Shown piece by piece: positions 1 through 10,469 of a stretch of 64,000 nucleotides of DNA (position 1 is its first letter; every line of letters starts with the position of its first letter). This DNA is from Allodiplogaster sudhausi (taxonomy: Eukaryota; Nematoda; Chromadorea; Rhabditida; Diplogasteridae). The stretch spans positions 3,219,501 through 3,283,500 of the forward strand of contig CALZFC010000043.1 in NCBI GenBank assembly GCA_945643635.1. The letters run 5' to 3'. The notes beneath the pieces were generated by a model that worked only from the letters and a program-made list of their open reading frames with translations, had not been told where the DNA came from and ran no database searches. The translations under genes and the position numbers were made by a program.

Positions 1-2510
1 GGAAACATCTCAGACCGAACAAGGCGGCCATAAGCTCCTTTACGTTTATGTGTAAGATCAACTCCTCAGGGGTCCATCTTCCTCCTGTATTCTGGCTTCT
101 CCATACCGCCCCCCATCCCATGTTCGAAGCAGCAGAACAGATTTCTTCGGATATTCGGGGTTTCCATATGGAATCTTGGCAGTCTGACAATGACATTTCT
201 TCAACCCACCACGTTATCTCCTTCTTAACCTTCACTGGTACTGAGGAAAATTTCTCGAAGGATTTTGGGTCGTTCGGATTCGTCATTCTTGCGAGCCATT
301 TCTGTGTGTCTCTTATTCGAAATGACAGATAGCCCGAAACGGGTGTAAGTGAAATGATTTTGCCCACTAAGGTTGCAATAATTCTCAACTTAACCCTCTC
401 AGACTTCACTACAGAAGCGGCAAGTGCACGAATGGAATCCATCTTTGAAGAAGGTACTCCTACCATTCTACTCTCGATGTCCACAACAAAACCCAGGAAT
501 TCGACTCTCCTTACAGGCTCGAGTATCGACTTTTCACGATTAACTGTTAAACCCAGTTTCGAAAACAGTGTCAGAGTATATTCGATGTCAGATAGAAATT
601 TACATCTATCGTCACCCATAAAGAGCCAGTCATCCAAGTAGACTATGAGTCTAATTCCATGACTTCTAAGTTCCTCCGCTACAACCTTCATTAACCGTGA
701 AAACACGTATGGGGCTGATGAAAGGCCAAAAGGAAGAGCCTGGAACTTGTAAACCCTTCCCGCGTGTTCAAAAGCTAGAAACTTTTGATAATCTGCGTGG
801 ATGGGAATCGCGAAATATGCGTCTTTAAGGTCGATCTTAGCGAGAAAATCCCCTTGTGATAGAAGAAACCTCACAAGGTGGAAACCTTCCATCTTGAAAT
901 GGTCATGAACCACATACTGATTCAGTGGTTTCAGATTTATCACTGGTCTCAATCCTCCATCTTTCTTTGGTACCGTAAATATGGAGGAAAACCAAACCCT
1001 TTCATTTGGGGAAATCGCAACAATCGCTTCTTTGCGCCTTAGGTTGTGAACCTCTTCGTCAATGGCATCTCTATGCAACCTGCTTCCCTTACTAGATGGT
1101 CTACTTGATTGTAGGATGGGAGGCAATGCATTGAATTCAATCTTATACCCGCTCACACACCCTTTAACCCACGGATCATTTGATAATTTAAGCCATTCAG
1201 CAAGATGGTATCTGATGTTCCCGGCAGTAATCATATCATTTTTTACTTGATGAGTTAGGGTGGGATGCCTAATTGTGGCGAGTGTCTCCTCGACTGACCT
1301 TTGGCCATCCTTGGCTCTGCTTGATTCGATACGCGGCGTCGGCTGAGGCTTGTTATTCTTCTCCCTCTGTGCCTTGAACTTGGCGAGACACTTGGCGACG
1401 TCGTTGCCTCCTGCCCGCTTCTGAAGTTCATCGATGAGTTGCTTCCCATACAAACGAGGGAAGACATCTCCGCCCGAGACGAGTTCTTCTTCAGCAAGAG
1501 GTGCCGAGCGGATGCTTGGCATGGCTCGGCGTGGATCAACACCGTTCGATCTGTAAATCAAATAACAGTTATCCTCTTTCTTGCCATAATATGAACTCTC
1601 TTGTAATATATTATATAATAATATAATAATAATTTATTACAATTTGATATATAACATTTGTCTGACCTGAGAATAGTCTCTCTACGCTAGCAAACGAGTT
1701 CATGATGAGCTGCTCCTTCATCGACGCCTTGATGTAGCCTGTTGACTTGGCCGGATCTTCCTCTGCTGCCGCTGCAGACTGCTGAACAGCAATGGCTGAA
1801 GCTCCGAGAGCTGCCATGATCATCCCGTCCAGAGCGAAGATCTGTAAGAAATAACAATTTTATAGAAAATATCAGAGCTTATAAGTTCGACTTATTCAAA
1901 TATATTCGATATTTTGAAAAAGTAATGAACCAAGAGTAGTAACCTGAGACTCGTAGATTTGGCCTGAAAGGCCCTTCATCCTTGGAATCTCTTCTTCCAC
2001 TCCTGGCGGCTTAGCGTACACGGACGCAATGAGCGGAAGAGCTTCGACGAAGGTCTCTCTCTCGGTCTGTGACCAGATGGTGCCCTTCGCTGCGGACTCG
2101 AAGAGGGAAAAAGCCGGCTCTTCGATCCGAAGCCTCTTCTTTGGCTCTTTGATCACTGCCTTTGGCGCATCCGGCACCGCGGACTCCGCTGAGACTAATT
2201 CGCTCCTTCTCGGAATGGAGAGATTCGATGCGCGCGAGAGAGGGGAGTTTCCCCTAACAAGACGATTCTCATCGGTTGAATAACCGCTCCTTTCTTCCGA
2301 TTCCGAGGAAGGAGGAGAACTCGATGAGCAGGACTCTGAAGAAGACGAAGAGGAGAGATGACGCTTCCGCTTCCTCTTCTGTGTCTTCTTCATTCTCTTC
2401 CTTCTCTTTCTCTTCTTGAGATGCGAGTCAGGCGTGCGAGAGCCGTCCTTCTGATCCTCAGGCGGCGATAACTCTCCGAGGAGGAGCTTCTCCGCTTCGT
2501 CCTCAGACAT
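1..2510 (-). mobile_element. DIRS-like retroelement, gag-like exons plus reverse transcriptase/RNase H (3' end off window)
   Basis: Read on the minus strand. Exon 2510-1944 starts at an ATG and encodes an acidic leader, a Lys/Arg-rich stretch and a Ser/Glu-rich stretch. Exon 1841-1667 joins it in phase 0 through a GT-AG intron. A third block begins after an acceptor at 1550 and stays open to the window edge (over 500 codons). This block holds RT motifs in order: FTVPKKDGGLRP, KIDLKDAYFAIP, LPFGLSSAP and YLDDWL, then an RNase H-like region (GWGAVW ... HINVKELMA). The YLDDWL box and the RT/RNase H layout are typical of DIRS/Ngaro tyrosine-recombinase retrotransposons. The recombinase itself would lie off the left edge. 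Joining exon 2 to exon 3 by the visible splice sites leaves the RT frame one base off, so a frameshift, other splicing or a sequence error is needed. The first catalytic Asp of RNase H appears to be Ala (SAAS where TDAS is usual). Confidence 0.8.
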
Positions 2511-2749
2511 TCTGCAAGAAGGAAAAATATTAATAACCAATCTCATTAATAAAAGTTATTAATATTATAGTAAATTCAAAAATCTATCCCAAATTTGCGT
2601 CTCATTACAAGAGAGTTTTAGGATAAATTATGGTAAAACCATAAGAATTTACTCAGCGCAATTTAACATAATTGCTGATTACTTCAAAGTTTAAAATACC
2701 ACAATGAAGATAATATCCCTTCAGAACTGAAGTTTAGATCAGAGGCTAA

Positions 2750-3420
2750 TATAGGCTATTGACTTGATCTAATCCATGTGTAAATAAACAGCATGGAGAG
2801 GAATCTCGAGTGGCCTTTAGAAGCAAGGACAAGAACGAGGCTAATTCTATGCGATCGACTCTGACAGAGAGAGAAAACGATCAAACAAGAATGGTTCAGT
2901 TGCGAATCTCTCCAGGCTAGCAAAAAATCTCCCAGAGGGTGATAATGCAGCGAGAAATTCAAGCAACTGCTTATCCAGTGCGAGACTACTCAATGAGTCA
3001 AGCAGAGGAAGACCCACATGAACGAATCCAGCCAAAGGCGACTCATTCATAAGTAGGCGAATCCGATTGCAAGTCCCTCCAGCCTGGTATCAATTCCGTT
3101 TACACGGAAGACACCTAGCAAGCGACTCCAACAAAAGGAACTCCCGATAGCGAACGACTCAACCCTGGCATCAATCCTTGTAAAAGGAGACACCTAGCGA
3201 ATCACTCAAGCCAAAGGGAAAAAATTCACTCGAACCTCTCAAGCCAACGGAGGCAAGAGGCTCCAGAGCGAAGAGGGTGAAGAGGGCAGGGGAACAACGA
3301 ACCCCAGAGAAGAACGAAGAACCGACCGCCCGCTGAGCTCTACAGGTTTGCAACTGAGGAGACAGGGGCTTGAGCTCCCTCCTCATCAGCATAGTGGGCG
3401 AGCCCACGTTTGCATAAGGG
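2750..3420. repeat. Degenerate tandem repeats beside the retroelement
   Basis: No convincing gene is seen. Units with the shared words GGYATCAATYC and AGACACCTAGC recur near 3090-3130 and 3165-3205. Related words (CGACTC, CTCAAGCC, CCAGCC) spread over about 2.9-3.3 kb. This may be the noncoding end of the DIRS-like element, whose termini are normally complex split repeats, but I could not define the ends. Confidence 0.4.
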
Positions 3421-3594
3421 ACTCTTCCCCTTAATTTTTTATCACGCGTGACACGTATCCCGTGATTTGTACTTACGAGGTCGAACTTATCCTCGGTCTA
3501 CATTTGAACGCGTTAATGTAGAGTATTATGCTGAGCAAGGGGCGCATAGCTATCGTGATTACTATGAGCAATGAATTATAACGAGGGATCATAC

Positions 3595-4602
3595 CGTAAG
3601 AAGATAAAGTCAATGTTCGCTGGGTCAAGCTCGATTCCAAAGCGCTGCTTGGCGCGCAAAAGAATCTGCTGTTTTGTAGCGTCGTTGTCCCCAGAAAAGA
3701 CGACGTAGGAAAGCGAAGGCCATCTCAAAATAATGAAAGATTAAACAGACCTAAGTTATTATCAAAACTTGATAAATAAGCATCGCTTTATGAGCAACGA
3801 AATTTTTAGGGAAAGAATGAAGTGAATGCACTAGCACCCACGGCTAAATAGGCTGACATCTCCTTTGCCATATTGAGAATGGCACAAGGGATGTGGGTGG
3901 ATAGGCAAGGAGAGGAAATGGAAGGGACAGAACGGAGAGGTTGCTATCGGCATCGCCGGGCACTGGCAAATATAATTAACCGGATAAAGAAGAACGCGCG
4001 TCTGAAGCAGAAGCAGAAGAGAGCGCAAGCTGAAGGAGGAAGCAGATGGAAAAGACGAGGGACCACAAAAGGCCAAAGACAAGAAGGCAAAAAATAATTA
4101 ATACTGTGGAAATTCTCGGTATTCTCATAGTATTCAAAGACTGAATGGAGTATGAGAAGTAATGCGAAACGCATTCTAAAAAAAATTCGCATTGAAATCA
4201 AACGGTTGTTGTGAAAACAGGCGATGGTTTTGATAAAGTTTTATCAGCTATTAGCATCACATTTCAAAAGACATAGAATTAGGCATCGTCGACAGGGCTG
4301 ATAACGACAGTGACATAACGATACACTTTGTAAAATGAATGAAGAAAACAGACCTCGCTTGCATGGCACGAATTGCACACCAGAGAACGCGTTCACCCCC
4401 GCCGCCCGCATTGCAATACGGGTGGAAGAAGGCAACAGTGCTCGCTTTTCTACTGCAAATACAACATTATCAAACTTCTCGAGAAGTGTAGCGATAGTCA
4501 AAAGATGACCACGATAAATTGAGAACAAGTCAAGTAAACAAGTTACCGTTTAAACCGAAGGCTGAAGAAGATTGTGGCAAGAACAATCAATATGGTGAGC
4601 AT
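3595..4602 (-). CDS. alg-11: ALG11 alpha-1,2-mannosyltransferase, N-terminal half only
   Basis: Three exons on the minus strand, 4602-4547, 4452-4354 and 3723-3595, join in consistent phases. Exon 1 gives a Met-initiated hydrophobic segment ([17 protein letters not shown]), the usual N-terminal membrane anchor. Exon 2 carries [19 protein letters not shown], the ALG11 signature with the glycine-rich GT-B donor-side loop. Exon 3 continues with YVVFSGDN ... IDFIFLR, matching the family's VVYTGD ... FVFLR stretch. ALG11 adds the fourth and fifth mannoses to the dolichol-linked N-glycan precursor on the cytosolic face of the ER. The downstream two-thirds (acceptor-binding and UDP/GDP-sugar regions) is not found between 3595 and 1, where a DIRS-like element sits in the same orientation. 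The rest of the gene may continue left of the window or may have been lost. Confidence 0.85.
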
Positions 4603-4924
4603 CCTTCTGTCTAGCAAAAAAACCATTTTTTAAGTTAATTTAACGATAACAAAAAAAAAACCAAAAAAATTATACAAGACCAACTGAGATATGAAAGCAT
4701 TGGCAGGGCATGATATTACCGTATCTTAAAACGTTTTCAAAGGCTGTTCTGTACGAGACTTTTATGAATAGGAAGATACACGCTACGAGGATTCTGTTCT
4801 TTGCTATTTTGTCACCTGTAACTTTTTTTTAACAATCGTGACAGGGGCTACGAATCGTAGCCTACGATGTTAGCTGTAAAAAAAAACTCCTTCCTCGAGA
4901 GTCCCCCCCCCCTTATCCTCCACT

Positions 4925-4950
4925 CTCTCCTCTCTCTCCCTCTCTCTCTA

Positions 4951-4985
<35 letters not shown>

Positions 4986-5115
4986 CAATTCTCTCCCTTT
5001 CTCCTGCCTTTCCTCTCTCGTCTCTCTTTCTCCCTCTCTCTTTCTCTCACTTTCTCTCTCTCTCTCTCTCTCTCTGACTGTATCTGCCTCTCTCTCTCTC
5101 TCTCTCTCTCTCACT
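4925..5115. repeat. (CT)n/(GA)n microsatellite
   Basis: Long nearly pure CT tract on the plus strand. Reading frames through it give only Ser-Leu or Arg-Glu repeats and are not genes. The flanks 4603-4925 and 5116-5330 show no coding signal. Confidence 0.9.
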
Positions 5116-5332
5116 ACCCGTCAAGGAATCCTCGTATAATTCATTCATCAGTTGTAGTGATATGATATGGCATTTTGTTTTTATTACTCTTTTGTATTAC
5201 TCTTCAGGACAGAAGAATTGGACCCGTTACATCAAAGTGAGGTCATGCGGAATAAAAGAAGACTACTTAGTTATAAAGACGTTAAAAAAATTAAAGGAAA
5301 ATTGCATTGGCTTCCAGTTTTGTAATTAACAA

Positions 5333-5718
5333 TCAGCTAACATTTAGAGAGCATTCAAAGATGGTTGTAATTACGAGAAGAAGAAATAGAAATCGGCCGC
5401 CGGCGTCCGCCGCGGCGCCGATGGCTGACGCCGGAGTCAGGAAGGCCGGCGGCTGGCAGGCACGAGCCACAGCAGCTGACTCGTTCCAGAGACGAGCAAA
5501 GTCACGTCGCGGCTGGTCCGGGCACGCGCGCGGCGGCTGCAACACCCAGCCTTTTCATCATAATTACCCTTTTTATTCAGTTACAATCCCAAAATGCCTG
5601 ATACCGTAGTTTCGGCGCACTCCGGGTCACAAAAGTGGCAGAGACGGATGGTGCAGCTCATGTGGATGTACTTCATGCCAACCTGAACTGCTTCATCTGC
5701 TCGTCGGTCTCATTCTTA

Positions 5719-5757
<39 letters not shown>

Positions 5758-6600
5758 AGATAGAGCGTAGAGAGAGAGGCAGAGGTAGAGAGTAGAGAGA
5801 GACAGAGAGAAGAGGGGAGAGAGAGATAAGAGGGGAGAGAGAGAGAGAGAGAGAGTGAACCTGCCGAACGGAGAGCCAGCCGATTGAAGCCGCCTTCCGG
5901 AATGAAGTGTCGTACATTGGAGAATTGAGCATTGCCGACTCCGCCGTGCAACTGAAGATCTTTCATCTCTCTTTCTTTTAAAATAATCACAGAGAGAATG
6001 AGGGAGAAAGAGAGTGCGAGAAAGAGGGAAAGAGTTAAAGAAAGCAAAGCTGCAATTGTGGAAAGACATCAAATAGACTAGTGCAGTAAATGATCCTGCT
6101 TGCGATGTCAAAGGGGAAGGCAACGTGCCCATCCTTGCCGATGAGCTGCACGGGATTTGCCGCGCTGCCCACCCAACAGTTCTCGATTCTCATTGCATGA
6201 TTCTCTGAAGATTCTTTTTATATTTATAACTTCTCATCATCTGGCACAGGAGGAGAGTTTCAATTCGAGAATTACGAAAGAAAGATTCATCAGATTCACT
6301 GACCGACTTTGCACTTCCATTGCACACAGAGTCTGGTGTTCCATGCAATGGTGTCATTGGGATGGAGAGCATCGGAAGAGCAGAGATAGCGATGGAGGGA
6401 GAGCGAGCAGCGGGCGCGGGAAGTCGTCGTTGACGCATTCGAAATGATCGTCAGGGGCTCGATGATCACGCCAACCTTCAGATGCACAACGAGATACGGT
6501 ATTCTCTTTATTTTAATCATCTTTCTTCTCTTCAAACACACCGAGCATTTCATTTGCTGGAACAAAAGCACCGATAAACGTGTCTGTATTCCATTTCTAT
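5333..6600 (-). CDS. Probable zona pellucida (ZP) domain membrane protein, partial model
   Basis: Several minus-strand exon-like blocks. One at about 6185-6070 reads IENCWVGSAANPVQLIGKDG, like the ZP-C stretch around a conserved Cys-Trp pair. One at about 5965-5868 follows. One ends at 5605 and reads KYIHMSCTIRLC then HFCDPEC, matching the terminal cysteine cluster of ZP domains. The last exon, 5536-5333, joins in phase 0. It encodes a basic DQPRRDF stretch (possible furin-type site) and a hydrophobic C-terminal segment (GRFLFLLLVITTIFE) before the stop. In nematodes such proteins are mostly cuticle or extracellular-matrix components. The 5' exons are uncertain: a block near 6510-6300 is open but I could not fix its frame. 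A GA tract (5725-5855) lies in an intron. Confidence 0.5.
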
Positions 6601-6614
6601 AGGCATGACCCATT

Positions 6615-9030
6615 TCTCTCTCTCGCTCTCTCCCCTCTCACTCTCTCTCTCTCTCTTCGCCCGCTCTTCCATATTTGACTCTATTATTTCCTATTCGATT
6701 CAGTGATTCCCGAATCCCTTTCTTGATTTCCTCCCAAGCCTTTAGATAAGCAAGCTCCTCTTGCACTCTGATTCTTCTAGCAATTCCCGGAGGGATCCAT
6801 CTTTACGAGTGGACAACATGAAGAACTACTCCGACCAAGAAGCAACTAGATGAATCAGACTGCTCTATGTCTAGATCTCTGCAACACTTCCAATCCTGAA
6901 GGAGGGAAGGATTTAGGAGGATATTTATGATTGTAAAAAGAGATAGTAAGTGTATCAAAGGAGAAAAGGGAAGCATCCGAGAAAGAATGTTTTCTATAGC
7001 AGCTCAAAATACCTCAAAATCTATCCCTATTAATCTCTTGATCGCCCTCTCTCTCTCCATCTCTCTTCATTCTCTTATCCCTCCTCTCTTCCCAGACTGG
7101 CTCGCTCCATCTGTCAGCACTTGACAGATCGTTCTGAGTGTTCCCACGGGAACAGCAAGAGGCTCTAGCACGCAACATATCTCACGCGCACCGGATGACC
7201 TCTTCGAACCTTCCTCGCATTCACTCGACATCAATTACATATCTATTGCGGAAATCGCTTCGGTTTATTTTTTTTACTATTTATTGAAGTAGGTCATTTC
7301 TTTGATTTTATATTTCGGATACATTCTAGAAAAAAAACCTCGCTATGAATGAGTTCTGAATATCCATCGAGATCGGTTGATGAGGACACGACGTAGACCT
7401 TAAAATTCGTCTTAGTAAATGTTATATTTTAAATACGTACAGTGAATTATGAAAATAAGCCTTTGTGAGAGGATCTCTGCTTACCAGGGAACAGAAAAAG
7501 GTGAATGGCAAGCGAGACATGGCCCTCGAGATCATCCCCTGTAACGCCTTTACTAACTTGACGAACATTTTATGTCATACGAAAAACTGACGGGGACTAC
7601 GAGAACTATTGCTACATCATGCATGTAACCACATGAGAAACTGCCGTAAATAAATGAAATGGACTGCTAATTTAAAAAGTTTATTTTAGCTCACCAGTCT
7701 GGAAGAGATTAAGCAAGCAAAATTAGAATTGATGCAAGGACTTCAGTCTCACGGTTGGCTAGAGAAAAATAAAATTTGAGATGGCCCAATAAACAGCATA
7801 AACAACTCCTTTAAAACTTTATTGGAAGAATAATATTTCTGATAGAAATGTCTAATGGAAGATTGCGACGCGACAATGAGAACATGGCAGAGTTCGACGT
7901 GCGAGGTTACATCCGGCAGGGGCAAGGATGGCATAAATCAGCAGGGTCGAGCAATAGCCAGTGGGGAGGGGAGGAAGCAAGAAGAGTTTGGCAAGAGAGA
8001 AGGGCCTCAGGGGACGGACTCCGCCATGCCAGCAACCATCAAGACTCTTCACTCTTTTGCAGAGGAAGAGAGAGAGAGAGACGATGGAGAGAGTGCGAGA
8101 GAACGAGAGAGTCCAGAAGGAACCATCTCCGATTCATATTTGCCGGGTCCTCGCTGCTAAAAGCGGTTGTCGCCGCGGACTGTTGAGTCCTTTAGAGCAC
8201 TCCGGGAACATCTCGGCAGCCAGTGTTAATTAGCCGGAGCCTACTCCACACGCATGTTATGTGCCCCTCGGGAGGAGAAAGAGAGAGAGGCGAGAGAAAA
8301 AGAGGAAAAGAGAGAGGGAGAGTGGCTGTCTAATAAAGAAGAGAGAAAGAGAAAGAGAGATAGAGATGGAGATATCTGGAAAGGGAGATCGAGAGCGATT
8401 GAAACTGCTAGCCTCCCGACCTACGACCACACTCACATGGCACACTTGAACCGTTCTCTCTCCGGGCCACTCGAGTGCTAAAAGCAGAGAGGAAAGACGA
8501 TGAGAGCTTGAGAGGAAGAGGAAGTGGTTCGGAATGTACAGAAACCTATCATTAATGCGAGAAGATTGCCGAAATAACATACTATTTCCTATTAGAAAAG
8601 ATCTATATAGATCAAAAATTCCAAAGTTATTCCCAAGTCACTGCCTGTCGTGTTTAGAACAATACAAAGTGAAGCAGAGGACGCAGTCCGCTGTTGATCT
8701 ACCACAGCTAGCACTGGAGCTTGCTCTGTTGTTGCTTCTGCTGAATTCTATTACCCGCCTTCAAATAGGTACACCCCTCTTTGTTACCATACAAGATCTC
8801 GGAGAATCAGAAGGAGGATGAACGAACAACGACACCACTCATTCTTCAGTCACCGAGAAAAAAATGTCCTTTTCATTTACAGTTGGTTATCCCTTCCCCA
8901 TCGGCTGCAATGACAATTCCAAAAACCCCCCGATCTCAGTGATCTGTGCAATTTGTGCCAGAAAACAATATTGGACAGCACTGCAATTATTCGATATGTG
9001 GTGAACGCGAAGACGGAGAGGAAGGAGAGA
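6615..9030. other. Stretch without a supported gene
   Basis: Contains short CT/GA-rich tracts (6618-6660, 7048-7085, 8065-8110, 8275-8380) and AT-rich spacer. Open frames on both strands around 7850-8180 are short, GA-driven and lack recognisable domains. I see no family match and no spliced model I would support. Confidence 0.6.
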
Positions 9031-9345
9031 TCACTGGGCGGACAGCGGAAGAACCACCTCGCCAGCCACAGTCGCGGCCTGAGAGGGAATCACATTTTTC
9101 ACTCCTTATGTAAATTGACTAAAAATCAAGCGGCAATGAGTATGAATTACGAAAAAAAGAATTATGACCTTGAAAGCGTCCGTGGGGTTGGCGGCATCTG
9201 CAGGAGCCTCGGCGTACTGGATGACGAGTTTGTCATCCTTGGGCGGGCCGGCCAGGCGGGTGACCTCGAGGGGAGAAGCCGCTCCCGGCTCAACGAAGCC
9301 GAACACCGGCTTCAGACGGTACTCGTTGTTGTTCGACGACTTGAC
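9031..9345 (-). CDS. Major sperm protein domain protein (SSP-like), first exon not found
   Basis: Two exons, 9345-9169 and 9078-9031, join in phase 0. The first encodes an MSP beta-sandwich core: SSNNNEYRLKPVFGFVEPG, then LEVTRLAGPPKDDKLVIQYA, then an Ala/Asp-rich loop. The second ends VAGEVVLPLSAQ-stop, as in short nematode sperm-specific SSP proteins. MSP-fold proteins are small (about 105-127 residues) cytosolic proteins that drive amoeboid sperm motility or act in signalling. The acceptor at 9346 (CTTCTTGCAG) implies an upstream exon of about 35 codons, which I could not find. A TATAAAA word lies just upstream at about 9398-9404 on the same strand. This is the clearest evidence that the organism is a nematode. 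Confidence 0.85.
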
Positions 9346-9687
9346 CTGCAAGAAGAGTAGGGGACTCTGGTTGGAAGCACCAACTCACTGCCCCTTTTAT
9401 ATGGCAGCTTTCAGCACTCATTACGCACTTCTTAAAGTAAACGTACTTCAAAGTGCAAATTCCAGCACCTTTCATTGAATAGTATAGACACAGTAATTAG
9501 AATTTTCACAAGTACAGAAATTCTTTTCTTTATAATGAATTTTTCATTATAATTTCAACAGCGCATGCAAAATGTACCCTTTGAAGTGCAAAAAAGGACT
9601 TGCGAGAAAAGCTTTCGCGCATAGTCAGAAAGGGGCCTAGCCAGAAAGGGGAAAAAGGTGAGAGACAAGGAGAGAGAGACTGAGAGA

Positions 9688-9728
<41 letters not shown>

Positions 9729-9807
9729 AGAGAGAGGATGAGCGAGAAAGGGCAGTAAAGTTGCATCAGATAGCCTGTTACCTAGTGTACTTTGAAATGA
9801 TTGTCTT

Positions 9808-9960
9808 TCGGCCGTAGTGCCGGATATATCTTTTTGTGTGGATAAAATGTGTGTTTGAAGATCTCTTTTGTTGCAAGTGCAATGATGATGCTGTTGTCTT
9901 CATGGAGAAGAGAATCCACGAAATCAAAGACAGTACCGCATTTTCACTCGGTGATGGAAA
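9808..9960 (+). repeat. Dispersed repeat, copy A
   Basis: This stretch (from TCGGCCGTAGTGCCGGATA onward) closely resembles 23335-23480. Both read CVFE(E/D)LFCC then NDDAVVF on the plus strand. The family is unidentified. Confidence 0.6.
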
Positions 9961-10469
9961 AGAATTGAAATGAGAGAGTAGATGAATCTATGAGATATGG
10001 AGGGGAGAGAGAAGAAAATGATAAAGAAAAAAGCTGCGGAGATTGGGCCACATGTATTTTATGAAGCCATCTGCGAGATGATAATATTACTATGATAATT
10101 ATAATTAAAGCGTTCTCGGAGCCAAGTGGAAGGGACCGCGCGGATTTGATAGCGAAGAGATAAAGTATTCAAGCCGTATTAGTTACAGAAGCGCCGTGAG
10201 CGATTTTAAGAGAGAATAGAACGTATTACGGAATAGTTAGCAAATTGGAAAGTAGAGAGATATAATTTTGGTGTACCGCTCTCTACCGTATTCGTTTGTT
10301 GTCCGTGGTTTAGTATTCCTCACAATTGCCACACTATATTTTCTGTGGGCTCGAAATTTCGTCTGTATTTTTTTTAGTTAGCACCTTCTTATACTTTTGC
10401 TGTTTGTCTTCTTTTCAACGATACTGTTGTCATTAAACGTTTACTGTACTTCAGGGTTCAAGAGTTGTG

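Noticed and set aside
1255..1542. 95-residue minus-strand frame overlapping the RT start
   Set aside because: Ser/Arg-rich shadow of the RT upstream region. The neighbouring frame is continuous with RT motifs.
4848..5139. Open frames of Ser-Leu or Arg-Glu repeats on both strands
   Set aside because: They are translations of a CT/GA microsatellite. The same applies to frames at 5673-6132, 18734-19318, 33214-33757, 37887-38340, 43996-44241, 44753-45013 and 61657-62043.
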